A stretch of DNA of 64,000 nucleotides, from contig NC_092094.1 in NCBI RefSeq assembly GCF_045679555.1, forward strand, positions 15,514,612 through 15,578,611, written 5' to 3'. Shown here in pieces: positions 45,451 through 63,660 of this stretch; the first letter of the stretch is position 1; the number at the start of each line of letters is the position of its first letter. The position numbers and the translations under genes are program-made. The DNA comes from Salvelinus alpinus (taxonomy: Eukaryota; Chordata; Actinopteri; Salmoniformes; Salmonidae). Below the pieces are notes generated by a model, which had not been told where the DNA came from, did not search any database, and saw only the letters and a list, made by a program, of their open reading frames with translations.

Positions 45451-46309
45451 TCATTTTTTTTGTAATATTTAACTTTAACATTTAATTGTTTTACAATAAA
45501 CAAAAACATACATAGACAAAAATAATAGGCAACTTCACATTTCCACAAACATTAATGACATCACTCTTGCTCAGACCCATATGTTCCCACGGTATCCACA
45601 TCCAATGTTGTTTCTCATGCTTGTAAGACTGCCCCATATGACTTCAATTTGTGTTATGTTGTTTCTGTATGTAGACAGATTTTAAAGAATTAAGCGTTTG
45701 ATTCTTCCATTCTCTTAGTGGCAATATAACTTTTTGGGAGACCTGACCATATTCACATAGAAATATGAGTTATAGATCATTGAAAGCAAGTCTAAGAAGG
45801 GGTACATCTGTTCTATGTGCAGTATTTCTATGCTTGGCGTGCTTAAGTTTTGTTTTTGCGTCTTTTACTTTCGGTTTTATACATCCGCTACAAACAGCTG
45901 AAAATATTATATTTTTGGTTATGGAAAATATATTTCATAGCAGTTTAGATGGTACAATGATTCTCTACACTATACTAGCTGATTTTGTCACATATAAACT
46001 GAAATTAGGCAAATTATTTGAATTTTAGAAACCAGAAAATGAATATGATTCTGCATAGCGCAACTTTAACGTTGGAGTATGGTTTGACTTCCAGTATTTA
46101 AGTAATAGACCACCACAGTTGACGTGGCATAATACCCTAGCGGTCAAACAGCGAAATGGTTTCAATCTTTTTACATTTTTCTGATAGGGGATTTTAGAAA
46201 CACTTAAAATAAGGGCTTTGTTTTGTTGGCTTGCCCTGGAGTGATAACCATTTGATAACCATGTAAATCTCTTTCAGACAAGGTGACTTTTTGTATAAAT
46301 ATACAATGA
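45451..46309 (+). repeat. Unclassified interspersed repeat (core 45760-46100)
   Basis: The core runs from ATATGAGTTATAGATCATTG through TTCGGTTTTATACATCC to GAAATTAGGCAAATTATTTG. I recognise it as a recurrent salmonid sequence with no known coding function. An 87-codon open frame (45765-46028) covers it, but nothing supports translation. Confidence 0.4.
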
Positions 46310-46689
46310 CTTCTGAAAGTAGTCATACCCCTCAAATGATTCTGCATCTTGTTGTTACAGCCTGAATTCAAAATTGATCAAATATGTATTTTTTCTTATC
46401 AAAGTGAAAACATGTTTTTAGACATTTTTGCAAATGTATTAAATTAAATAGAGAAATATCTAATATACTAAAGTATTCACACCCCTGAGTTAATACATGT
46501 TAGAATCACCTTTGGCAGCGATTACAGATGTGAGTCTTTCCAGTTAAGTCTCTTAAGAGCTTTACACACCTGGATTGTACAATATTTGCACATTATTCTT
46601 TTAAAAATGATTCAAGCTCTGGCAAGTTGGTTGTTGATCATTGCTAGACAGCCATTTTCAAGATTTGCCATAGATTGTCAAGCCAATTT
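46310..46689 (+). mobile_element. Tc1-like non-autonomous element, left part
   Basis: Related to the 10480-11551 element: TTCTGAAAGTAGTCATACCC end, TTCACACCCCTGAG and GAGTCTTTCCAGTTAAGTC. The right part is missing; the next Tc1 starts at 46691. Confidence 0.6.
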
Positions 46690-46690
46690 A

Positions 46691-47422
46691 CAGTAACAGT
46701 CAAAAGTTAGGACACACCTACTCTTTCCAGGGTTTTTCTTTATTTTTACTATTTTCAGACATTGCAGAAATTGCAGCTCAAATAAATGCGTCACAGAGTT
46801 CAAGTAACAGACACATCTCAACATCAACTGTTCAGAGGGGACTGCGTGAATCAGGCCTTCATGGTAGAATTGCTGCAAAGAAGCTACTACTAAAGGACAC
46901 CAGTAAGAAGAATACTTGCTTGGGCCAAGAAACACGAGCAATGGACATTAGACCGGTGGAAATCTGTCCTTTGGTCTGATGAGTCCAAATGTGAGATTTT
47001 TGGTTCCAACCGCCTTGTCTTTTTGAGACGCAGAGTAGGTGAACGGATGCTCTCCGCATGTGTGGTTCCCACCGTGAAGCATGGAGGAGGACGTGTGATG
47101 GTGCTTTGCTGGTGACACTGTCAGTGATTTATTTATAATTCAAGGCACACTTAACCAGCATGGCTACCACAGCATTCTGCGGTGATACGCCATCCCATCT
47201 GGGTGGGGTTATATCCTGCCTGTTTGGCCCCTATCCGGGGGTATCGTCGGATGGGGCCACAGTGTCTCCGGGCCCCTCCTGCCTCAGCCTCCTATATTTA
47301 TGCTGCAGTAGTTTATGTGTCGGGGGGCTAGGGTCAGTCTGTTATATCTGGAGTATTTCTCCTGTCTTATCCGGTGTCTTGTGTGAATTGAAGAATGCTC
47401 TCTCTCTTTCTCTCTTTTTCTC

Positions 47423-47481
<59 letters not shown>

Positions 47482-48296
47482 CTCTCTCGGAGGACCTGAG
47501 CCCTAGGACCATGCCTCAGGACTACCTGGCCTGATGACTCCTTGCTGTCCCCAGTTCACCTGGCCGTGCTGATGCTCCAGTTTTAACAGTTCCGCCTGCG
47601 GCTATGGAACCCTGACCTGTTCACCGGATGTGCTACCTGACCCAGACCTGCTGTTTTCAACTCTCTAGAGACAACAGGGGCTGTAGAGATACTCTGAATG
47701 ATCAGCTTTGAAAAGCCAACTGACATTTAATCCTGAGGTGCTGATCTGTTGCACCCTCAACAACTACTGTGATTATTATTATTTGACCCTGCTGGTCATC
47801 TATGAACATTTGAACATCTTGGCCATGTTCTGTTATAATCTCCACCCGGCACAGCCAGAAGAGGACTGGCCACCCCTCATAGCCTGGTTCCTCTCTAGGT
47901 TTCTTCCTAGGTTTTGGCCTTTCTAGGGAGTTTTTCCTAGCCACCGTGCTTCTACACGTGCATTGCTTGCTGTTTGGGGTTTTAGGCTGAGTTTCTGTAC
48001 AGCACTTTGTGACATCAGCTGATGTAAGAAGGGCTTTATAAATAAATTTGATTGATTGATTGGTTTGCGCTTTGTGGGACTATAATTTGTTTTTCAACAG
48101 GACAATGACCCAACACACCTCCAGGCTGTGTAAAGGGCTGTTTGACCAAAAATGAGAGTAATGGAGTGTTGCATCAGATGACCTTGCCTCTCCAATCACC
48201 TGACCTAATTGAGATGGTTTGGGATGAGTTGGACCGCAGAGTGAAGGAAAAGCATCCAACAAGTGCTTAGCATATGTGGGAACTCCTTCAAGACTG
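46691..48296 (+). mobile_element. Tc1-like transposon, decayed and split
   Basis: It starts CAGTAACAGTCAAAAGTTAG after TA at 46689-46690. It encodes transposase pieces such as [21 protein letters not shown] and KSVLWSDESKCEIFGSNR (with frameshifts). It is interrupted at about 47206 by another repeat and resumes at about 48061 with LQQDNDPTHLQA-like and PDLIEMVWDELDRRV-like sequence. Same family as 52288-53848, opposite orientation. Confidence 0.75.
47206..48060 (+). mobile_element. RSg-1/RTE-like salmonid repeat inserted in the Tc1
   Basis: From GGGTGGGGTTATATCCTGCC through a (CTTT)n tract at about 47425-47482 to CAGCACTTTGTGACATCAGC and a terminal ATTGATTGATTG tail. The short tandem tail suggests LINE-type (RTE) retrotransposition. 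No open frame of note. Confidence 0.6.
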
Positions 48297-48555
48297 TTAG
48301 AAAAAAAGGGGTTTGCAAATCAATATTAGGAAGGTGTCCTTAATGTTTTGTAAACTCAGTGTACACGTCCATGTTCCCAGTCACCTTGCCGTGGTTAAAT
48401 GTGGTGGTTCACACTTTCAGTTTTGCTCGAATGCTGCCATCTATCCATGTTTTTTAAATTTTCTAGCATTATTACTTACAGACAAATAACTTTGGGAAAT
48501 TAGATCGGCGGTCACTCACCTGACTTGGATCTTTTGTTTGAACTTACAGAGGAAA
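48297..48555. other. Spacer with a DNA-element end
   Basis: ATATTAGGAAGGTGTCCTTA at 48324 is the same terminus as at 43770. The remainder is unassigned. Confidence 0.4.
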
Positions 48556-48559
48556 CCCC

Positions 48560-48930
48560 ATGAATCCAGGGTGCTCTACCAAAACATTGGTGCCAGAGAA
48601 GAGGGAGGAGAAGTAGGGTTCTTGTCTTCAGAGGATATTACTCACTAACGTTCAGTCCCTGGACAATAAAGTAGACAAGCTCAGGATGAGGATCTCCTTC
48701 CAGAGAGACATAAGGGACTGTAACATACTCTCTTTTACGGAATCATGGCTCTCTAGGGATATAATGTCCCCGTCCATACAGCCAGCATGGTTCTTCGTTC
48801 ATCGCACGGACAGGAAGAAGGAACTCTCTGGGAAACACAGAGGTGGAGTGGTATGTCTCATGATTAACTACTCATGGTGTGATTGTGGTAACGTAAAGGA
48901 ACTCAAGTTTTTTTCATTCTCCCGATCTGG
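48560..48930 (+). mobile_element. LINE family A, endonuclease fragment
   Basis: Frames read LTNVQSLDNKVDKLRMRISF, RDIRDCNILSFTESWLSRD, WFFVHRTDRKKELSGK and GGVVCLMINYSWCD, the N-terminal endonuclease of a fish LINE. It ends abruptly at 48930, where chst8-like sequence resumes. Confidence 0.78.
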
Positions 48931-48934
48931 AATA

Positions 48935-50061
48935 CCTCATCAAATGTCGAGGGGAAGAGATGTCCTCTAACCCCAGCTTCCTTATTCCTAGCCCCAGGCA
49001 GCCCCCATTATTACAGTGGCCGCCCCACCCAATCACTACAACCTCCGGAGACCCAGCCGACAGCCACAGGAAGCTGCTGCTAAAGAGCGGATCTCTAACC
49101 CCTAGTGGCGCCCCCACTGGTGAGGAGTACCATCGGTTACAGGGCATGGCCCAAACCCAGGTGTCCTGCCGCCACCTGCTGAGGGAAGTCTGCTCCAAAT
49201 ACCAGCCTGGTGTCACAGAACACCCTGTGTCATGCCTTCAGGTGTTCTGTGTCTTCGTGGAGGATAGGCATTGTAACTATAGTGATTAATTTCATTTACA
49301 GTATATGTCACTACAGTACATGATTTACATGTATAATTGTATTTCATTGCAATTCATGTTCAGGGCTGATCTAGAGGTCCCCCTGTCCATGTAATTTTAT
49401 TCATTGTGATCTAAAAGGCAGAACACGTCTGAAGTCAGAACTCCTACTCTGAGGTGCTAGATGCATACAGCCCCAGATAACTATTCATATTTTTTTTAAA
49501 TTAATAATAGGTCAGGCCTGCAATACCGTGAGGTGCACCGCCCACAACGATGCCCACTTCACCAACCAGCTCCGCCGACTGGACGCCTATGACCATGCGG
49601 GCGTGGCAGAGCACCTCTGCTCCTACACCAAGGTCCTCTTCGTATGGGAGCCCTTAGAGGGGCTGGTTTCGGCCTTCCGCGATAAGTTTGAGAGCTCCAA
49701 CTGGTACTACCACTCAGCGTTCGGCCGGCTCATCATCTCCCGGTACCGGGCCAAGGCACCTTCAGGGAGTTTGTCCAGTACATGTTGAACGCGAGGCAGC
49801 ATGGATATCCACAGGAAGCCGGTCAGCCAGCTCTGCAGCCCCTGCCTGCTGCACTACGATTTCATCTGGAAGTTTGAGAACATGACGGAGGAGGCCAACT
49901 TCCTGCTACAGAGCATCGGGTGCCTGCCAACGTCAAGGCAGAAAGGACTTCTTCCACCATTGCTCAGATATACTTTGAACAGCACGGAGAGACAGAGGGT
50001 CTATGACCTTTACTACATGGATTATCTGATGTTTAACTACTCCAAGCCCTTTCTGTACTGA
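48935..50061 (+). pseudogene. chst8 copy 2, main exons, inactivated
   Basis: Counterparts of the two large chst8 exons lie at about 48935-49267 and 49511-50061. Lesions: the 5' part of the first is missing (replaced by LINE); its donor is GC instead of GT (49268-49269); about 70 bp of the second is deleted just after the codons for REV, removing the PAPS 5'-phosphosulfate motif (PKAGCSNWK); a further net 34-bp deletion near 49755 shifts the frame; smaller deletions follow near 49797 and 49935. The 3'-phosphate motif has changed to FVWEPLEGLVSAFRDKF, losing a conserved Arg. The C-terminal DLYYMDYLMFNYSKPF remains readable in another frame. Clearly non-functional. Confidence 0.93.
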
Positions 50062-50234
50062 GATACTGGCTGGAGTGCCAGGTTGAGATGATTAATTTGA
50101 GATATATTAATATGAACACTACGGAAGAGATTGTTATCTTGTGGGACTTGAATAAGCACTACAGACACTGATGTATTTCTTATTTATATCTGGTTACAAT
50201 TATGATTTGATGTGATTACTTTGAGCAAAGGTTG

Positions 50235-50712
50235 TACAGATTTTTTTTCTCTTTTACCCCTTTTTTTCTCCTCAACTTCATGACATCTAACTCGTAGTTA
50301 GTCTTGTCCCATCGCTGCAACTTCCCTACAGACTCGGGAGAGGCGAAGGTAGAGAGCCATGCGTCCTCCAAAACACGACCCTGCCAAGCCGCACTGCTTC
50401 TTGACACACTGCTCGCTTAACCCGGAAGCCAGCCGCACTAAAGTGTTGGAGGAAACACCATCCAGCTGGCGACCAATGTCGGCTTGCAGGCACCCGGCCT
50501 GCCACAAGGAGCTGCTAGAGTGCGATGGGACAAGGAAATCCCGGCCGGCCAAACCCTCCCCTAACTCGGACGACCCTGGGACAATTGTGCGCCGCCTCAT
50601 GGGTCCCCTGTCATGGCCGACTGTGACACAGCCTAGGATCGAACCCGTTTCTGTAGTAATGCCTCAAGCACTGCGATGCAGTGCCTTAGACCGCTGCGCC
50701 ACTCGTGAGGCC
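50235..50712 (-). mobile_element. Long tRNA-Leu-like SINE inserted in the chst8 copy 2 3' UTR
   Basis: On the minus strand the head near 50712 reads CCTCACGAGTGGCGCAGCGG with the B-box-like GGTTCGATCCTAGGCTGTG. A roughly 400-bp body follows, ending in an AGAAAAAAAGGGGTAAAA-type tail at 50235. It is absent from copy 1 at the homologous point (23770), so it inserted after the duplication. Confidence 0.85.
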
Positions 50713-51320
50713 CCGGGGTTATACAGCTTTTAGTCGTAACGCTTTTTATAGTGTTAACACTGATGTACTTTTTGTCAAATGCACTTTTATTGACTGGCAT
50801 ACAGCCAACATACAACCTCCTCTCAACAATCAACAAGATATCTCTCTCTACTTGTTTTGTATTTTGCATGCAATAGACTTGTTACAATATATTTCTAAAA
50901 TACAGAAACACAGAAAATAAGGGACAGGGAAAATATATAGAGTTGAGTGGCATTACTGTATAATATCTTGGTTCATCACATATGGCCTTCCAGATGTATC
51001 TGAGGGTTCATGATATTTTAATCTGTTGGTAATGTACATTGAAACATATGTTTGAGGTTTTCTGGGTAATTGTATGGGCCTCGTTACAGTACAGATGATC
51101 ACACTAAGTGTAAAGAGTTAATGTACAATTGTTCTACATGTCTGTGCAGAAGTGTTGTATGACAAATTATTTAAATCCCCTAGCCTTAACACTGCCAATA
51201 TACATGTACATTTTTGTTTGGGTTTTCAAGCACCGTTACCATGATTAACAAGCCATTTCAACAAAACATTTATTTGTTGTTTTTCCACATCTGGTTTAAG
51301 AAAGTGACAGAAATATGACA

Positions 51321-51694
51321 ATTTTAATTCATTTCAAAATGTTCAGTGTACAATAGAGCCGTGTCTCACTACCCTAGCCCTGGGGGGCTGCAGGCCCCCT
51401 CCCCCCAGTGTCTGGAGGGGGGCACTCTGCTGCCTTGTATTGGCGCATAGGAAATGAGATAAGATATATTTCATTTGAGCCATCAGCTCTTAGGACATAA
51501 AGACAACTGATCTGTTTCTTCTCTTTCCACATCCTTCTCACATCAGACATTCAGCATAAAATTCATAAATTAAGAAAATGAACTGCCAGTGCCTGGGGTG
51601 ACTTTGCCAGCTATTTAAATCTGTAAATTCACAACATCTTTCTCATACGTCATGTAATTGAACTAACTGCAGGGTTTCTTTTAAGTAGAAAAAA
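51321..51694. other. Unassigned spacer
   Basis: Sequence right of the duplication boundary. A G/C-rich patch at 51388-51422; no gene seen. Confidence 0.35.
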
Positions 51695-51829
51695 AGAGAA
51701 TAGTATGTCCCAAATGACACCCTATTCCCTATATAGTGCACTACATTTGATCAAAGCCCTATGGGATCTGGTCAAAAGTAGTGCATTATATAGAGAATAG
51801 GGTGCCATTTGGAACAGAGACAGAATCAA
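51695..51829. repeat. Palindromic (foldback) repeat
   Basis: The left arm GTCCCAAATGACACCCTATT and CTATATAGTGCACTAC pair with the right arm GTAGTGCATTATATAGAG and AATAGGGTGCCATTTGGAAC around a short loop near 51755-51765. A common salmonid foldback MITE. Confidence 0.85.
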
Positions 51830-52287
51830 GTCCTTCTGTTGGTTTGCACCAATGCAGAGTAAGACACATGCACAGCATCACCCTGGGGCAAAAACAAATG
51901 GAAGAGCAGGATTTAACACTGGAGTCTTGGTGTCGAACAGACGTTGTGTGTATGGATTGCTCTATTTCCTAGTTCGATTAAACCAATGAAGAGAACGCAT
52001 GACTTTCATGTAAAAATAAATTGGAAATTAATAAAGCAATGTATTTTATGTCCATCCCATCCTTCTCACCCATAGCTTCATAAGAGAGGAAATGCATTGG
52101 GCAATGCTTGAAATGGTTCAGTTAGGCTAGCCTATGTATATTTTTCAGGTAAATTTTTATGTCAGACATTATTTTGTTGTGTGCTCTCAAAATGTTTTGT
52201 CATGCATCCTTAGAATATTAATACAATTGAGAAAAACTAGTTGACAATAAATCTAAACATATGAGCAATTCATATCTGTGCTGTATA
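51830..52287. other. Unassigned spacer
   Basis: No gene or repeat recognised. Confidence 0.35.
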
Positions 52288-53848
52288 CAGTACCAGTCAA
52301 AAGTTTGGACACACCTACTCATTCAAGAGTTTTTCTTTATTTTTACTATTTTCTACATTGTAGAATAATAGTGAAGACATCAACACTATGAAATAACACA
52401 TATGGAATCATGTAGTAACCAAAACACTTGTTAAACAAATCAAAATATATTTTATATTTGAGATTCTTCAAAGTAGCCACCCTTTGCCATTGTGACAGCT
52501 TTGCACACTCTTGGCATTCTCTCAACCAGCTTCATGAGGAATGCTTTTCCAACAGTCTTGAAGGAGTTCACACATATGCTGAGCACTTGTTGGCTGCTTT
52601 TCCTTCACTCTGCGGTCCAACTCATCGCTAACCATCTCAATTGGGTAGAGGTCGGGTGATTGTGGAGACCAGGTCATCTGATGCAGCACTCCATCACTTT
52701 TCGTCTTGATCAAATAGCCCCTTACACAGCCTGAAAGTGTGTTGGGTCGTTGTCCTGTTGAAAAACAAATTATAGCCCCACTAAGTGCAAACCAGATGGG
52801 ATGGCGTATCGCTGCTGAAGGCTGTGGTAGCCATGCTGGTTAAGTGTGCCTTGAATTATATATAAATCACTGACAGTGTCACCAGCAAAGCACCATCACA
52901 CCACCTCCTCCATGCTTCACGGTGGGAACCACACATGCGGAGATCCTCTGTTCACTTGCTCTGCGTCTCACAAAGACACGGCGGTTGGAACCAAAAATCT
53001 CACATTTGGACTCATCAGACCAAAGGACAGATTTCTACCGGTCTAATGTCCATTGCTCGTGTTTCTTGGCCCAAGCAAGTCTCTTCTTATTATTATTGGT
53101 GCCCTTTCATATTTTATTATTTAGTATTTTTTATTTAACCTTTATTTAACTAGTAGTGGTTTCTTTGCAGCAATTCGACCATGAAGGGCTGATTCACGCA
53201 GTCTCCTCTAGAACAGTTGATGTTGAGATGTGTCTGTTACTTGAACTCTGTGAAGCATGTATTTGGGCTGAAATTTCTGAGGCTGGTAACTCTAATGAAC
53301 GTATCCTTTGCAGCAGAGGTAACTCTGGGTCTTCCTTTCCTGTGGCGGTCCTCATGAAAGCCAGTTTCATCATAGCGCTTAATGGTTTTTGTGACTGCAC
53401 TTGAAGAAACTTTCAAAGTTCTTGAAATTTTCCAGATTGAGGGACCTTCATGTCTTAAAGTAATGGACTGTTGTTTCTCTTTGCTTATTTGAGCTGTTCT
53501 TGCCATAATATGGACTTAGTCTTTAACCAAATAGGGCTATCTTCTGTATACCACCCCTACATTGTCACAACAGAACTGATTGGCTCAAACGCATTAAGAA
53601 GGAAAGAAATTCCACAAATTAACTTTTAGCAAGGCACCCCTGTTAATTGAAATGCATTCCAGGTGACCTTATGAAGCTGGTTGAGAAATGACCAAGAGTG
53701 TGCAAAGCTGTCATCAATGCAAAGGATGACTACCCTTTTTGGTTACTACATGATTCCATATGTGTTATTTCATAGTTATTCTACAATGTTGAAAATAGTA
53801 GAAAAACCATGGAATGAGTAGGTGTGTCCAAACTTTTTACTGGTACTG
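52288..53848 (-). mobile_element. Tc1-like transposon with complete ends
   Basis: Inverted ends CAGTACCAGTCAAAAGTTTG and AACTTTTTACTGGTACTG, flanked by TA at 52286-52287 and 53849-53850, 1561 bp. The transposase starts at 53506 on the minus strand (MARTAQISKEKQQSITLRHE). It is broken near 53240 and again within the core; SPQSPDLYPIEMVSDELDRR near 52650 has Tyr where the family has Asn, and small changes. A short TATTTAACCTTTATTTAAC SINE-tail fragment at about 53115-53150 interrupts it. Confidence 0.88.
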
Positions 53849-53937
53849 TATATCAATTTCCCATACGTTTAGATGTTTTTTCTCAATTGTATTAATATTC
53901 TAAGCATGCAAAAAGGGACATCACAGGTTCTCAAATC

Positions 53938-54080
53938 AAAATCAAATCAGAGTGTATTGGTTGTGTACACAGTTTAGCAGATGTTATAGTGGGTGCAGCG
54001 AAATGCTTATGTTATTAGCTCAAAGCAATGCAGTGAAATGTCAAACAAGTACACAAATAATCAAACATTTGGAATTTCTC
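53938..54080 (-). mobile_element. LINE family A 3' UTR fragment
   Basis: AAATCAAATCAGAGTGTATTG and CAGTTTAGCAGATGTTATAG match the 3' end at 44655-44720. Confidence 0.75.
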
Positions 54081-55299
54081 TGTGCAATGCTGTGTGCAAT
54101 GGAACACAAAGTGGTGACCATATGGATAGATCATGCTGTGACCAATTTTGATGGATTGCAACAGATTTAAAATTGGCCTATATTTTGTTACCAATAGCGT
54201 ACCAAACTGAGCTTGTGTTTGAGGAGTAAAATGGATCTGCCTGCAAGCGCTTGGGGCAAACATCTCCATCTAACAGCGCACAATAATTGAAATGGTGCAT
54301 TTGACCGGAGGCACCTGAAAGGGGGCCTTTTGCAATGGCATAATGCATGACGATAGATGTAATTTGGCTTCAATGCCAGGGGGATGTTTGATGTTAGAAT
54401 ATTAGCTATTGGGGGCAGGGGCGTCATGCCCTCAAAAAATCGAATGGGGCACAAAGTATGTGAGAATGGCCGGGTGGTGGTCCCGTCCAGAAGTTGGACA
54501 ATTGTTCATTTTTCAAACACCTGAAACAGCTTTTCCTGCAATCTAGAGCCGTAATGAGTGTGGTTAATTCTAAGTAAAAAAATTACAATTTTTCTGCATA
54601 TCTAAGCATACCTATTGAACTGTGAATCCTCCTCACTGGTGGTTCTTTTTAAAAAATAAAATAAATATGCTTCTCTGCTCAAATCTGAGTAAAGGATTGA
54701 AAGAAATTAGTCTTATTCAGTACATTTAGTTATTGCTTGCTTTTCTAAAGTCTACCATGTCAGCAGGCATGCCAGCTAAGATAGTTAGACAAGCTAGCTA
54801 CTCTAATTTGATTGAGAGCCTGAAATGGCTTCTTGGTAAATAGAAATTAAGTTGGGAACCTATGTGGGCTAAAACCAACTTCCTAAAATTGATAGGTGAC
54901 TAGTAGTATTACAGAGAAACAAACACATCTTATATATTTATATATATGTGTGTGTATATATATGTGTATATGTATATATGTGTTTTCATGTGTGTGTGTA
55001 TATATATATATATAAATCTTATTTTATAAACAGGACAAATCTGAGGGGGCACGTGCCCCATTACCCCCTATGGGCATGACACCTCTGATTGGGGCCAGAG
55101 AAGAGAATACTACAGGACAGAGAAGATCTGCGCGACAGCTCTGAGCGGAACCTATCATTTTATAGTTTAATTGATATTGACCGTAGCCTACTTTAGTAAA
55201 TATTGTATCAACAATTTAAATGTATGTTTTTTTTTATACACACTGCCAGTTATTAACACTGGTAAATCCGTTGAGTGAATTATGACACTAATCTGATAC
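54081..55299. other. Sequence upstream of kctd15, no gene seen
   Basis: Holds a TA/TG-rich low-complexity tract at 54938-55014 and a GGGGCACGTGCCCC palindrome at about 55048. The part nearest 55300 may contain the kctd15 promoter; I see no convincing TATA box. Confidence 0.35.
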
Positions 55300-55684
55300 G
55301 GAGCAAGATTGAACCGAACACCGTTACCCGTGCAGCAGACCAGACCGCTCTCCGTTGGAAATAAACCGCGATATTTTTGGAAAAATCTAATTGACTTGTG
55401 AAATAAGAAACGGGGGATCTAATTTTCATCTTGAAACGAGTTGAGGCGAGAGATAAAAAGCTGCTCTATTGTAACCTAATCCTTGCCCTTCGGGCGTTTG
55501 AATAGCCCAGGGCAAGAATTCTACTAGCCCTCCTTTTATTTAGAGACGGACTGGCTTTCTTCTCATAAAACTCGACGGATTCATCATATCAGAAAAAGCA
55601 AGGCTCGGACAAAGACGGATATAAAGCAAACGACGACCCAACTGACATAAACAGAGATAAAACCGTAAGGGAGAAGAGATTCCT

Positions 55685-55711
<27 letters not shown>
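55300..55711 (+). promoter_or_regulatory. kctd15: kctd15 5' UTR / first coding exon region
   Basis: The exon ends at 55711 with CAG followed by GTAAGG. An ATG at 55685 opens the frame MSSVSVSSQ, which joins in phase to the next exon ([11 protein letters not shown]). The upstream part of this exon is presumed 5' UTR; the transcription start cannot be placed from sequence. Confidence 0.55.
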
Positions 55712-62812
<7,101 letters not shown>

Positions 62813-62849
62813 GTATGGACGGTAATGTAGTTCCATAGGTCAGCGCTGT

Positions 62850-63660
62850 TATGATGTGGTTCCTTCCAGGTCAACTCTGTTATGTGGTTCCTTCCAGGTC
62901 AACTCTGTTATGTGGTTCCTTCCAGGTGAACTCTGTTATGATGTGGTTCCTTCCAGGTGAACTCGGTTATGATGTGGTTCCTTCCAGGTCAACTCTGTTA
63001 TGTGGTGTCTTCCAGGTCAACTCTGTTATGATGTGGTTCCTTCCAGGTCAACTCTGTTATGATGTGGTTCCTTCCAGGTCAACTCTGTTATGTGGTTCCT
63101 TCCAGGTGAACGCGGTTATGATGTGGTTCCTTCCAGGTCAACTCTGTTATGTGGTGTCTTCCAGGTCAACTCTGTTATGATGTGGTTCCTTCCAGGTCAA
63201 CTCTGTTATGATGTGGTTCCTTCCAGGTCAACTCTGTTATGTGGTTCCTTCCAGTGAACGCGGTTATGATGTGGTTCCTTCCAGGTCAGCGCTGTTATGA
63301 TGTGGTTCCTTCCAGGTGAACTCGGTTATGATGTGGTGTCTTCCAGGTCAACTCTGTTATGTGGTGTCTTCCAGGTCAACTTTGTTATGATGTGGTTCCT
63401 TACAGGTCAACTCTGTTATGTGGTTCCTTCCAGGTCAACTTTGTTATGATGTGGTTCCTTACAGGTCAACTCTGTTATGTGGTGTCTTCCAGGTCAACTT
63501 TGTTATGATGTGGTTCCTTCCAGGTCAGCGCTGTTATGATGTGGTTCCTTCCAGGTCAACTCTGTTATGATGTGGTTCCTTCCAGGTCAACTCTGTTATG
63601 TGGTTCCTTCCAGGTCAACTCTGTTATGATGTGGTTCCTTCCAGGTCAACTCTGTTATGT
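62850..63660 (+). repeat. 28/31-bp minisatellite in kctd15 intron 4, about 27 copies
   Basis: The unit is AACTCTGTTATG(ATG)TGGTTCCTTCCAGGTC, 31 bp, or 28 bp without one ATG, so copies are interleaved in two lengths. It starts about 40 bp after the exon 4 donor (62813). Each unit carries TTCCTTCCAG-GT, a pyrimidine-AG-GT string. Its TCAACTC(T/A)GTT core resembles the end of exon 4 (TCAACTCAGTT). Confidence 0.93.

Larger units (their letters stand above)
43811..51320 (+). repeat. Segmental duplication, copy 2 (dead chst8), expanded by insertions
   Basis: Collinear with 21205-25060. The pieces are about 43811-44640, 48931-50230 and 50713-51320; mobile elements fill 44650-48930 and 50235-50712. 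The copies have diverged with many indels, so the duplication is not very recent. Confidence 0.85.

Noticed and set aside
48935..50061. Second functional sulfotransferase gene
   Set aside because: PAPS motif deleted, frame broken by further deletions, and splice donors altered.
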